NCBI GenBank assembly: GCA_001972305.1
Contig: BDDD01000723.1
Coordinates: 62,001-126,000 of the forward strand
Source: Cephalotus follicularis
Lineage: Eukaryota; Streptophyta; Magnoliopsida; Oxalidales; Cephalotaceae
Direction: 5' to 3'
DNA length: 64,000 nt
Shown here: positions 1 to 10,220 of the stretch, one piece after another
Numbering within the stretch: position 1 is the stretch's first letter
Layout of the letters: each line of letters starts with the position of its first letter
Program-made: the position numbers and the translations under genes
Notes under the pieces: model-generated
The model's database searches: none
What the model saw: only the letters and a program-made list of their open reading frames with translations
What the model was told of the DNA's origin: nothing

Positions 1-750
1 CAGCCAACTGTCACAGGGCAACAGTCGACTGTTTGCTACGTGATGAAGGCAGTCTACTGCCCACTATATCCAGTCGACTGGAATTGCCCAGGACAGATTC
101 CTGGCATGTGCAGGGACAAGAATGACAGATGGGTAGGAGGCACATGCGTTTCACCATCTGCCAAAACATGCAAAAGTGAATTCTTGCATGTTCTTTGCAG
201 ACATACAACCTACAAATTGATAATTAATGAGAGAAAAGTGAAGAGAGGGATGCATGTGATGGAAAGAAAAGAAAGAAAAAGTGAGTGCATGTGACTTGGA
301 GAAGGAATCTGACGAATTCAAAGGGATTTTGACATTATATCAACTGTTGAATTGTGATATGAGTGTTAGAAACATTGAGTGAAGAGAGGAATTGTTGGAG
401 CTTGCATTGGAGGAATTGTAGAAGGCACCAAGGAGGACTTGGAAGCTTTGGTCTCTTGGTAAGTTCTCAATCCGAATTCTCTGTTGATATGATGATAATA
501 TGGCTAAGAATATTAATATCTCCTGTTAATGGATTAGAATCAACAACTCTTAGAATTGGAATAGGAAATTGGTAAATGGATCAAGTAGAAATGGTGACTA
601 TAACCTCTAGAATGGATTATAGTTGTTGTTAATGTTAGGATATATGCTTACTGGTTTCTTAAGTATTTATATACCTTCTGTCAACACACTTAAGATCAAT
701 GAATCCAAGATTGAATGGTACTTGACATGGAATTCAAAGGGAAATTGGAT
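1..750 (+). mobile_element. Gypsy-type LTR fragment, plus orientation (left part outside window)
   Basis: No gene is visible. The first 90 bases carry CAGTCGACTG-type palindromes like those in the LTRs at 30770-30930 and 31760-31940. Bases 360-600 contain the 'ttggagcttg' and short leader wording seen downstream of the promoter region in the plus-oriented LTRs near 5600 and 31300. Small open frames here have no family resemblance. The orientation is inferred from those resemblances, and the junction with the next, oppositely oriented fragment lies near 740-770 but is not sharp. Confidence 0.4.
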
Positions 751-759
751 ATATGCTTC

Positions 760-1180
760 CTCCTCACAGGCCATGCACTCAAAGATTCCTCCTCTTTTCA
801 GTGCCTTTCAAGTCCTGGTAACTCAAGGAATCTCAATGCATGATCAACACGTCATAAAACGCATGTGAAGGTTTCTGAAGAGTGGCATGAACATACCTCC
901 ATGCGCCACGTCTATCTGCTATTTATGCATACCACGCTTATAGCGTTTGAATTAAGCGGGCATTTTAATTGCTTAGGCGTCGACGCTTTTAACCAAAAAC
1001 TGCGTCGTTTTGCTTCAATTTGCAGTTTTAACATTTCTTTAATATTCCTACTCCAAAATCAACATCATTAGAGTTTGGAAAACATCATCAAAGTCAAGAA
1101 TTTCGTTATTCTCATTAATTCCATGATAAGGTTACATCAAAAATTAAATTATTACAATGCATAAAAATCCGGGCGTTACA
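760..1180 (-). mobile_element. Gypsy LTR fragment, minus orientation, with its start at 1180
   Basis: The stretch ends with gggcgttaca at 1171-1180, which on the minus strand is the canonical LTR start TGTAACGCCC. The sequence from about 770 to 1180 follows the same order of landmarks as the right end of the LTRs at 36760-39582 and 44307-47138: 'aggccatgca', 'cctccatgcg', a GCGTCGACGC-type motif at about 977, 'agagtttggaaaacatcatc', then the terminus. No polypurine tract follows. Instead a LINE fragment begins at once, so this is a truncated or solo LTR rather than the end of a visible element. Confidence 0.65.
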
Positions 1181-1183
1181 GTC

Positions 1184-1577
1184 GGCGACCTGTGTTTTCC
1201 ACTGTGGAGGTTCTGAAAGTTTTGAGCACCATTTTTTTTAGTGCCCTTACACTTAGGGCATTTGGTGCGACGCCCTCAGTAGGTGTAATATATCTAGGAA
1301 TATTTTATGTTGGGAGGAGGAATTGCAGTGGTTGGTGGAGCACATTGTAGGAGATAAGTTTCCGGCGGTCTTGAGGAGACTTGCTATAGGGGCCACTGTC
1401 TACCATATTTGGCTGAAGAGGAATAGGATATGCTTTTGTAACCTATTCCTCCTAGCGGATGAGTTAAGCAAGAGGATTATAGAGCATGTGAGAGGGAAGC
1501 TTTTCTCGACCGGATCTTCCTATGGTCTTGAGAATGACCGGCACCACAGTTTATGCATCAATTGGGGAGCGCTCTAA
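1184..1577 (+). pseudogene. LINE (non-LTR retrotransposon) C-terminal zinc-binding fragment
   Basis: The conceptual product resembles the zf-RVT domain found at the C-terminus of plant LINE reverse transcriptases. A CGG, then CPYT..GIW pattern (about 1195-1280) is followed after a frameshift by an open stretch from 1323 with QWLVEH, LRRLAIGATVYHIW and LKRNRICF. The ATVYHIW..RN signature is characteristic of that tail. In-frame stops and at least one frameshift lie before 1323. The reverse transcriptase and endonuclease domains are absent, and no poly(A) tail is visible after 1577. It is a short, dead fragment. Confidence 0.6.
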
Positions 1578-2104
1578 TGACAGTAGTCTTTGGTTCTGGC
1601 ACGGATTTTTGGATGGTATGGAAGCTTCATATTAGTGTTTTGCTGAGATCTCTTTTCCTACTCGGTTTCTTTTCCCCTGTTAAAGCGTCAACTGTTGTGT
1701 TTAAGCGTTGACGCTTCTCTCAGAAGTGTCGACGCTTATACATAAACAGTTGGCGCTCTAACCTGACCTTGTTGAGCCTACACACATAAACGTCTGCGCC
1801 TTTTGGTTTGTTGCTGTTAAAGCGGTGATAGTTTCCCACAACCGCTGACGGTGTCCTCCCAACTGTTGCTGCTTACATAATTCTGGAGGTTGGCTGTTGA
1901 AACTCATGAGAACACCATTGACACATTTTTTGGCTACCCGTCGACAATTATTTTCAACCGTTGCCGCTTTCGGATATAGATTTTTCGACGCTTTGACAAT
2001 CAGCTAACACTTTGGATGCCTTGTTTTATTTTGTATATGTGAGAGGCAGTTTTCTTTATGATTGCTTCTCTCTTTTGTTATACCTGGGTCACTTGTTGTT
2101 CTTT
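1578..2104. repeat. Intergenic stretch with GCGTYGACGC-type motif cluster
   Basis: No gene is seen. Between about 1684 and 1995 there are repeated, diverged copies of AAGCGTTGACGCTT-like motifs (for example around 1701, 1728, 1937 and 1985), mixed with 'aaagcggtgatagttt' style variants. The same style of motif occurs in the SIRE-type LTR at 58642-59000 and at 22280-22640, so this is probably a relic of such an LTR. Boundaries are not resolved. Confidence 0.45.
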
Positions 2105-2518
2105 TGTAAACAGGTGATGCTCTATAAGTTGTACAACCATTTTACTTGTTATATATATACACAATTATCCAAAAACAAAAACATTAAGAATACATGTGGA
2201 AGCATTGAGAAACATTTGATTTTCAATCGTCTTTTTTAACAATAAGGATGGTTATAAGTGTTTTTAATCTGTTAATAGTAGAGAGAATAGAATATATTAA
2301 GATGATGATTGGGATTAAAATTTGTTATATTTATAGGGATTTTTTTTATCAAATATTGAAAACCTTAGGGTTCTCATTATGTTATTGATAAAAATACTTT
2401 TTTAATATTGTAATGGTTTCATTAAAGTTATCATGACCATAAATTAAGTGGCCTAAATTTAAGAGGTCTTGAAATATGAATATTGCCAGATTGTTTAGGA
2501 TAGGAAGTTGGTCCAACA
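2105..2518 (-). mobile_element. Copia element H: 3' LTR (left border tentative)
   Basis: On the minus strand the LTR starts with TGTTGGACC at 2518, immediately after a copia-type polypurine tract. A TATA-like CTATAAATA lies at about 2332-2342 in minus orientation, followed by a pyrimidine-rich leader. A possible end at 2105 (tgtaaacagg on plus, CCTGTTTACA on minus) would give 414 bp, a normal length for a small copia LTR. No second copy exists in the window to confirm that left border. Confidence 0.5.
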
Positions 2519-2537
2519 TTCTCCCACTTGATCGCAA
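2519..2537 (-). other. Polypurine tract of copia H
   Basis: On the minus strand the sequence reads GATCAAGTGGGAGAA directly before the LTR start TGTTGG. AAGTGGGAGA is the usual plus-strand priming tract of this group of plant copia elements, and nearly the same tract occurs at 18084-18100 in copia B. Confidence 0.65.
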
Positions 2538-2919
2538 AGATACTTTAGATTTCAATATAATGTTCACAAGTATTACAATATTAGATTAATCTGGATCACG
2601 TTCAGTTGGAAGTACAAATCCAAATCGATGTAGTCAAAGTGACTATCAATTACCACAAGACCCTCACTGGTTATAATATTAGCATTCGTTCAAACATGGA
2701 TCCATATGCATAATAGGTATGAATCAAGAGTTTACATAAGTGGTAACAATTTAACTCATTCATAAGGTCCAACCTTAAGAGTTTAGTTCATAAGTTCTTA
2801 TGTATGCATCATTAGAGAAAACACAAACTATTTATTTCATAAATCATAATCAAGTCATAACTGAGATCTCATATCCATTGTTTTACATAATTATCCTATA
2901 CAAAATTAAAGACTATCCA

Positions 2920-3906
2920 TCAAGCCATGTCGGCAACATGTTCTCTAAAAAGAATGGGCGACAAGCCTTTCGTCAAGAGATCAGCTAACATAGCTCTTGC
3001 GCTAACGTGTTGAACAACAATGGTTCGGTCTTGGATCCTATCTCGAACAACAAGATACTTGACATCTATGTGCTTTGAGACACCATTAGACTTGTTGTTC
3101 AATTGAAAAGAATACAACAGTCTCATTATCACATAATAACGTAAATGGCCTCAAGATGCTATCTACCACTTTAAGCCTCAGAATGAAACTCTTTAACCAA
3201 ACCGCATGACTAGTAGCGTCATAGCAGCCAATAAATTCTGCTTGCATGCTGGAAGATGCTGTTAGTGGCTGTTTGACACTCTTCCAAGAGATAGCTCCTT
3301 CTGCAAGCATAAAGATGTATCCTGATGTGGATTTTCTGGTGTCAATGCACCTTACATAATGAGAATCAGAATAACCAATAACCTCAAGGTTATCTGTGTT
3401 CTATAAGTAAGCATGTAATCCTTAGTGCCCTGTAGGTAGTGTAGAACTTTCTTGGTTGCCTTCTAGTGATCCAAACCTGGATTAGCTTGGTATTGGCCAA
3501 GCATGTCAACCATAAACGCTATGTCAGGACATGTACAGGCTTGAGCATACATAAGGTTCCCAAATACTAAAGCATAGGAAATCTGCTCCATCTGATCACG
3601 TTCTAACTCATTCTTAGGGCATTGATAAGTGCCAAATTTGTCATCCTTCACAATACGGGCAACTATAGGGGAGCAGTTGTGTATGTTGTATTGTTTGAGC
3701 ACTCTGTCAATATATGCTCTTTGAGACAATCTTAACATCTCACTAGACCTATCCCGATGAATTCCAATGCCTATCACATAATAGGTTGTACCAAGATACT
3801 TCATATCAAAATTATTTGATAGAAATCATTTGATCTCGTATAACATGTTCAAATCACTAGTGGCTTGTAGTATAACATCTACATACAAACCTAGAATGAT
3901 AAACTT
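2920..3906 (-). pseudogene. Copia H pol remnant: end of reverse transcriptase and RNase H
   Basis: Reading leftwards, the remnant starts at the catalytic region of a Ty1/copia reverse transcriptase (YVDD changed to YVDV at 3874-3885). It continues through YYVIGIGIHRDRS and LSQRAYIDRVLKQYN into the connection and RNase H (DTRKSTSGYIFMLA, a CDNETVVFF acidic motif, ADLLTKGLSPILF). It is split into at least three frames. One stop replaces the Trp codon after GLDH near 3460. Everything upstream (integrase, protease, gag) is missing because LTR I begins at 3909. It is non-functional. The sequence style matches the Tork-like copia pol proteins common in plants. Confidence 0.85.
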
Positions 3907-3908
3907 AC

Positions 3909-4861
3909 TGTAATAATCGTAATTTTCAATTAATGTATATTGTACAATTGATGAATAAAATATACATTAAATTGAGATTAAATGTCAAATTATCATGTGA
4001 ATTATGATTATTGAATTGTCTGAAAGCTTAACTGAATGGAACTTTGGACTGAATTGAATTGAATTGAAAGTTGGTGGAATAAAGTTTAAGAAATCAGGAT
4101 TTTGGCGCTTGACAGTCAACTATCACAGAGGAACAGTTGGCTGGTCGACTCTTAAAAGGACAATTGACTGTTAGAGGAAACAGCTGACTGGGAGAGCTCT
4201 GACAGGTTATCGTGCATGACGATTGAAAACAAAGCAAGGCGTGAATCATTGGACAGGTGTTAGGCGACAAATGAACGTGGCACAACGTGTCACCAGCTGC
4301 TCACAATGGAAGACTTAGTGTCTCCTTTGTGTCCTAAGCTCTGTAGACTGTAAAGAAGAAACAAAACAGTGGAGAGAGAGAGAGAGAAAGAAAAAGGTTG
4401 AGAATTTGAGTTAGAGAATCCAATGAGTTTCTTAAATGGATTCTTATATAACAGCTATGACTGTGAGTGGAATTGAATGTTAGATACTTACTGAGAAAGA
4501 GAGAATTACCTACTGTGCTAAGTTTCATGTTGAAATTGGAGTGTTCAAGTAGGAATTGGAAGCTCAAATTTAAGTGGTAAGCTACTGGTTTAAATTCAGT
4601 TGCTGATTATGGTTAAACAGTTATGTATAGCTATAGATTCCGTATGTATACCTATTGTTAAGATGCAATATAGTTAAATTCTGGAGACTGTTGAAGTTGA
4701 TTGGAATTGGTGGAGTATTGAAACTCAAAGAGAAGAATCACTCAATTGATTCTAGGATAGCGATTGAGGTAGGATTTATGATATGATTTTGAAAATATAG
4801 CATGCATATCATGGTGAGGTGGTTTAAGTTTGATTGCATGTTGAATTGGAGTGAATTGAAA
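3909..4861 (+). mobile_element. LTR I, left part (split by solo LTR G)
   Basis: The stretch begins with TGTAATAATCG at the point where copia H pol stops. It carries diverged CAGTCGACTG motifs at 4113-4200, as in the gypsy 1 LTR, then a purine-rich (GA) leader near 4371-4390. It is interrupted at 4861 by LTR G, and the sequence continues at 8194. No coding capacity is credible. The superfamily is inferred as gypsy from the terminus and from the layout shared with the other LTRs. Confidence 0.5.
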
Positions 4862-5059
4862 TGTAACGTCCGAGATTTTGCACAACGTAATATTTCAATT
4901 TTATTGAAATACCATTATTGAATTTATGGGAATGGCAAATTTTTGACCTTGATGATGCTTTCCAAAACTTAAAAAGTTAGATTTTGGAAGAGGGGATGAT
5001 TGGAATGATAAGGAAATTCTATATGATGCAATTAGAGGCAAAATGGTGCAGTTTTGGGC

Positions 5060-5225
5060 TAAACGCGTCGATGTCTTTGTAAAGACGTTGACGCCTATGG
5101 GAGCAAAGGGTGCACGTAAATGCATGAACATGCACGTCGATGCAGACGAAGGCATCGACGTCCTTGCGTGAATGAGGAAAGGACATCGACGTCTATAGAA
5201 GACGTCAACGTCTTTGAAAAGAATA
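5060..5225. repeat. TCGA-core motif block 1 of LTR G
   Basis: At least six spaced copies are visible: CGTCGATGTC, GACGTTGACGCC, CACGTCGATGC, GGCATCGACGTCC, GACATCGACGTC and GACGTCAACGTC. Each is a near or perfect inverted repeat around TCGA. The DNA between copies is not conserved, so this is a cluster of motifs and not a simple tandem repeat. Confidence 0.8.
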
Positions 5226-5959
5226 TCAGTCACGTTATGAACTGACAGACTAACGTGCAAGGGGAGGAACCCAAGGCCTTTGCAGGCGCCAGATGCAACG
5301 TGTTGTGCATGCTGGAATGTTACCAGGCATGCAACAGAATGTGTCCTCAGTCTTGTGCATGCAAAGGGTACACATCTTCATCTGCAAATGCAGAAAACAA
5401 AGAGGAAAAGATCAAAAGGAAAGAAGAAAACGGGGAGAGAAGGGAATGGGGAAATGGAACCTGCAAATGCATGCAACGGGAAGAGTGAAAAGGGGAGAGA
5501 GTTCCCTAGCATAAATTCTCTCTCTTCCCTGCTAGTTTGGTTAAACACCTGAGTGTTGAGGAGAACAGTGAGGAAAGATAAACACTTCCTCCATTGTCGA
5601 ACCTGTGGAGCTTGGGAAACTTGGAGTTGGAAGCTTGCAGCAACGGGACAATCTTGGAACTGCTGTGGACAATTCTTGGAACACAAAGAGGTGGACTTTC
5701 AAGGTGTCTAACTTGAAATCAGAGATAGGGGAAATTATATGTACATATTTGAGTTCAAAGTTAATGTGTTGCCATGGATGAAATGCATGAATTGCATGCT
5801 TGTTGGGAGTTGAACTAAATGTTTGGTTGATGATATGAACACCTGTTGGCGTAGATTATGCATGCATGTTGATTTCTGGGTGAATCCCATGCTTGATTGT
5901 ACGTGCATAAGGGTTGCGTACCCCTATTTGTGGATAGAACGAAAGAGACAGCGTTCTGT

Positions 5960-6530
5960 ACTCTTAAAACGTCGACGCTTTTTGATAAGCATCGATGTCC
6001 TTGTGCGAGGAGGCAATAGACGTCGACGTCTTTGTTAAGCGTCGATGTCTATTTCAAACATCTGCAGAATGCAAATGTTACTTTCTGGACTTTATGGATT
6101 TCTGGTGGGTTGATGATCTGGTTATACAGGCGGATAAACTGTTGTGCATGTTACACTGTGAGTAACGTATCTGGAATTGCATGCGTGAATGGAGGATGTT
6201 TTCTTCCTTGGAAATGAAGATTGGACGAAATGTTACCTACCTGGTACCACTTAAACATCGACGTCAATGGAAGGCATCGACGTCTTTGGCTGTTGTGCAT
6301 TAAGTCTTTCTCATAACGCGAGGACGTGTTAAGGTTCCTACCTTAAACGTCGACGCGTTGTGAAGAACATCGACGCCCAAGGATTTTGACTTGTAGGCAT
6401 CGACGTCTATAGAAAGACGTCGACGCGATTTGTACTGTTGCAAGCACTGACCTTGAAGGTAAACCTCGACACTTTTGGGGCAATGGACATCGACGCGTTG
6501 AGGAAAGACATCGATGTCTTTCCTCCTGGT
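5960..6530. repeat. TCGA-core motif block 2 of LTR G
   Basis: Motifs lie near 5968 (AACGTCGACGCTT), 5990 (GCATCGATGTCC), 6019 (GACGTCGACGTC), 6039, 6256, 6274, 6347, 6367, 6397, 6415, 6487 and 6507. The spacer between them is unique sequence. The strongest copy is a 26 bp perfect palindrome described separately. Confidence 0.8.
6500..6525. repeat. 26 bp perfect palindrome
   Basis: The half-site GAGGAAAGACATC is followed directly by its exact reverse complement, with no spacer. It is centred on the TCGA of one motif in block 2 of LTR G. Confidence 0.95.
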
Positions 6531-7141
6531 TTGTACGGTTTGACCCAGTTTGGACCCGTTGGCTCCGGAATGATTCTAGAAACGACTCTAGGCATGTTTG
6601 AGCATATGGTTGCATTGGATGCTACTGTGAATTGATTCGTTATGATATCGCATGATTTCTTATATAATTTAATTTGAGAAATGTGTATATGATGGTTGTG
6701 TGGAAATATATGTTTATGTATATAATTTCCAAAAAGGATTGTATAAACGATTTCAATGATTGAAATTATGTATACGAAAATAAGTATGTTCGAAGAATTA
6801 AACACTGTACAAAAGGACTGGTTATACGCTTGAACAAATGTAATGTTATCAAGTATTTTATACATAATAAATTACTTGGAAATGGACTGTGTCAGAAATA
6901 TATATTTTCCAAAAAGGATTGCGAAATGGTTTGACCTAATTAAAATTATGGTATACGGATATGAATATTTTCGAAAGATTGGAGTACATTTTTAATGTAT
7001 TGTTTCAAGTACTTTATGATTCACTAAAACTACTTGAAAAGGTTTGAAAAGGGACCCTTGTATTTTGGGCAATACATATATATATGTTTCAAGAATTTAT
7101 ACTTATAAATTACTTGAAAACGACTGTGAAATTTTGATAAC

Positions 7142-7475
7142 TACTAAACCCTGTTGGGAGAGTAGCTGAAAACTGTAATCTGTGTTAAAAGGACTGATGC
7201 CCATTTGGGATGTTTTGATTGCAAGTATTTCTTATGTGTTAATTACTTGTGATGGCTTGTTTGGGTTACTAAACTCTGTTGGGTAAGTAGCCAGGGATTC
7301 CACTACTGACCTCTATTGGGAAAGCAGTTGGAAGTTCCGTATACGGTAGCCACTAAGCTCTGTTGAGTAAGTAGCTAGGGTTTCCCACGAAATGGCTAAT
7401 GAGCTCTGTTGGGCAAGTAGCTAGGGACTCCCTTTTGGTTGCTAAGCACTGTTGTGTAAGTAACCGATTATTGAG
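7142..7475 (+). repeat. Diverged tandem repeat of about 45 bp in LTR G
   Basis: Six degenerate units share the phrase 'ctaa-ctctgttgggtaagtagc' in broken form, at about 7142, 7265, 7304, 7350, 7394 and 7440. The later units are spaced 39-46 bases apart. There is no coding signal. Confidence 0.7.
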
Positions 7476-8193
7476 CCTGGGTATCAGCAACTTTAATCTG
7501 GCTTGATGGGTCCTTAGTGACCTGATCGTTGCATCTAGCTCCTTCGGGGATAGTTTCGTGCTTGTGTTGTTGTGACCCTCGGGTGATACCTGCTTGTGGA
7601 TATATGTATATATTCAAGTATATCCTGTGTTACTTATGTACTGCATCACGAATGCATTCATTTCATGTCATTCATTACTTGATCCCAAAATGTATTTATA
7701 CTTAGCCGAGTGAGGACAAAGGCTAACCCCCTACTATTTCAGATTGACGGAGACAATCGGACAAGTGCGGTTAAGGCTATTTTGGGAGCTGCTATTTGAA
7801 GGTTGTTTAAGCTAATTATGTATCTTGATAATCCTACTCATGTTGGAGAGGATGATAATTTGTACTTATTTAATTTGGATAATTTTGTATTATAGGTTTG
7901 GATTAATGTTTTGGGTTTTGATTTATAAATGTGAACTTCTCTTTGAGAGTTATTTATGGTTAAAAATGAAGATTAATTCACGCTCCATTTCGTGAGCAAT
8001 TAACTATGATGATGTTGTTTTGCCGTAATGCGTAGTATGGGATGCGTGTTACGTTGTTAGTTCGGCTTATTTTTGAAGGCTTCCGCAACTGATGGATCTG
8101 TTTAAAAAGGTTTAATTTTATCGTAAATTGGATAAGATGGATTATTTATGTTAATTGCTACCGCTTATATGTCGTTTGGAAAATGGGGTGACA

Positions 8194-9200
8194 TGAAATG
8201 TGATAAGAATGCTCTATTTTACTATTTTCTTCTGGAAACTAATATTATGGGGAAACAACCGACTAGTCACGATAACAGTCGACTACGCAATGTATATAGC
8301 TGACTGTTCATTATTAACAGTCGATTACTAAAGTTAAACAGTCGAAATGTTACATAAATTGACATTGATTGTACTATTTATTCACTGTTTGAATCCTTGA
8401 ATTGCTACTGATTATACTGTTATACTACTACATATTGCTACTGGTATGTCACAAATACTACTGTTTCAAAGGAATTTCAAGGATTTCAAAAACTGAATGC
8501 TATAGGCACAATTAAATGTTTCTACTGTACTGTTTTTCTCCAATGAGAGGCACTGTTACTGAACTGTTACTGTTTTCTCAAAAGAGATTTTACTGAACCG
8601 CTTTACTGTTTTCTCAAAACGAGACTACTGTCATATTACATTATATATGTAATATCTATACTGGACTATACTGTTTGTGATTGCTAGTTTATGATGGTTT
8701 AGTGATTGCGGTGCATCACTGACTACGACAGTGAGCCTATGTGCTAGGAGTTGGCTAAAGCTTATATACCATACTGATATGCATTGCAGACCATGACTGT
8801 GCCCGCTAAATGCCGGCAATATTGTTACCTTTTCTATCATCATCGGAGTGCATGGTGGTAGTTAGGTGGTGCGCTGTTTGTGCAAGGAGCTAGCAACATG
8901 TGACACCCAATACTGGTCTTCGGACACCCACTGGACTGATTGTTTGTACCCTTGTGCGGTATCTCTGATAACTAACTGGTTGTTGCCACTTGGCATGATT
9001 GCTTATATATATATATACTCTATTTTAAAAATATAAATTGTCATGCATGATTGCTTCTTTATATTCATTCTCAAGCATGCTTCCTACTTAGCCGAGTGAG
9101 GAAAAAGACTAATACCTACAATTTCAAATTGGCAAGGAGATTGGAGGTGTGCTGCTGAAGCTATACTTGGAGGCTTCTATTTTAAGGTTGTCTATAAATG
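8194..9200 (+). mobile_element. LTR I, right part (truncated by copia A)
   Basis: This continues LTR I after the TGAAA duplication. It carries further CAGTCGACTG-like motifs at 8258-8345. Near 9088 it has 'cttagccgagtgagg' followed by a purine-rich stretch, matching the distal part of LTR G (near 7702). Homology to LTR G fades after 'aaggttgt' at about 9190, where the copia A LTR begins. No TG...CA end of this LTR is seen, so it is truncated. Confidence 0.5.
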
Positions 9201-9828
9201 GCGTCGATGTCTTTTCTGGAGTTGTCGCCAGTCTTTGAAGATATGAGCAACACATCGATGTCTTTGATAGGCGTCGATGTTCTTTCCGGAAACATAAAAG
9301 TTATTATAAACACATCAATGTCGTTGTAAAGGGATCGATTTCTTTTTATTGGACGTCGATATCTTCATAGAATCGCATCGATGCTTTTCTTCAAAAACGA
9401 CCTGTAACTTTTTGGCGTAAACACATCGATGTCTTTGTAAAGGGATCGATGTCTTTGAGTTAAATAGTCGATGTCTTCTTTGAAATAGATCGATGCCTTT
9501 GAATGAAAACTGCCTGTAACTTTCTGAGCTAAAGACGTCGATGTCTTCTCTGAAAGGGATCGATGTCTTTAGTGAAAAATGACCTGTAACTTTGGGTGCT
9601 AAAAACGTCGACGTCTTCTCTGAAAGGGATCGATGTCTTTAGTGAAAATCCACCTGTAACTCCTGGTTCTTTAAAGGCGTCGATGTCTTCCTTCAATAAC
9701 GTCGATGTCTTTTATGTAAAACTGTCTTTTTGCCTTTTGTGAGATATCAAGTATCTTGCACATAAAATAAATTTGTTAAAAGCAAATATGTTATCATCAA
9801 GACTAGGATTGAGACTAAAACGTCAACA
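9200..9828 (-). mobile_element. SIRE-type copia A: 3' LTR, truncated at its far end
   Basis: On the minus strand the LTR starts TGTTGACG at 9828, directly after the polypurine tract, followed by 'cttgatgataaca' (about 9784-9799), which is typical of SIRE/Maximus LTRs. Only about 630 bp remain, no TATA box is obvious, and the left edge merges with LTR I, so it is incomplete. Most of its length (9206-9720) is occupied by TCGA-core motifs arranged in a longer repeat. Confidence 0.7.
9352..9720. repeat. About 70 bp higher-order repeat with two TCGA motifs per unit
   Basis: The unit contains CGTCGATGTCTTCTCTGAAA, then GGGATCGATGTCTTTAGTG, then 'acctgtaactt' and a short tail. Two consecutive well-preserved units lie at about 9536-9606 and 9607-9676, with more diverged ones from 9352 to 9535. 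There is no coding role. Confidence 0.75.
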
Positions 9829-9846
9829 ATCTCTCCCTTTTTGATG
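9829..9846 (-). other. Polypurine tract of copia A, with two similar tracts upstream
   Basis: On the minus strand CATCAAAAAGGGAGAGAT precedes the LTR start, which is the classic SIRE-type arrangement ('gtcatcatcaaaaaggg...'). Two more purine tracts of the same style lie upstream on the minus strand: AAAAAAGGGGGAGAT at about 9955-9970 and GGGGGGAGC at about 10005-10014. Confidence 0.8.
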
Positions 9847-10220
9847 ATGACAAAAATTTGCGCATAAAAGTATAAAAAAAGATGATATGTATTGAAAGTA
9901 ACAAATAAGATTGAAAAACTTACTAAATCTTGCAAAATTTTCATTTTTAAAGCTATCTCCCCCTTTTTTGGATAGCATCAAAAAGACAAAGGCAAAAAAA
10001 ATAAGCTCCCCCCTAAGAAGAGAGGGATGTGACATAGCATAAGAACAATATAACATCAAGATTCAAAAACGTCATAATAGCAAGAATATTTATAGCAAAC
10101 ACAGAATGTCATACAAAACATAAACATTAGTCTTCGTACAAACACTTGTTCAAAGTACACACCATAACACTTGTTCAAATTACAAAACATAAATTGTTCA
10201 AATACCTCACATAAACACAA

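Larger units (their letters stand above)
4862..8193 (+). mobile_element. Solo LTR G (gypsy type, 3332 bp) with TGAAA target duplication
   Basis: The element begins TGTAACGTCC at 4862 and ends GGGGTGACA at 8193. It is flanked by TGAAA at 4857-4861 and again at 8194-8198. No internal region is present, so it is a solo LTR left by recombination between two LTRs. Inside are two blocks of TCGA-core motifs (5060-5225 and 5960-6530), diverged AT-rich repeats (about 6640-7130), a block of about 45 bp repeats (7142-7475) and the phrase 'cttagccgagtgagg' near 7702. That phrase is also found near the matching end of LTRs I and F. None of the small open frames inside is a gene. Confidence 0.88.

Noticed and set aside
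5255..5686. Overlapping open frames on both strands in LTR G
   Set aside because: They are short, mutually overlapping, without family resemblance, and entirely within a solo LTR.
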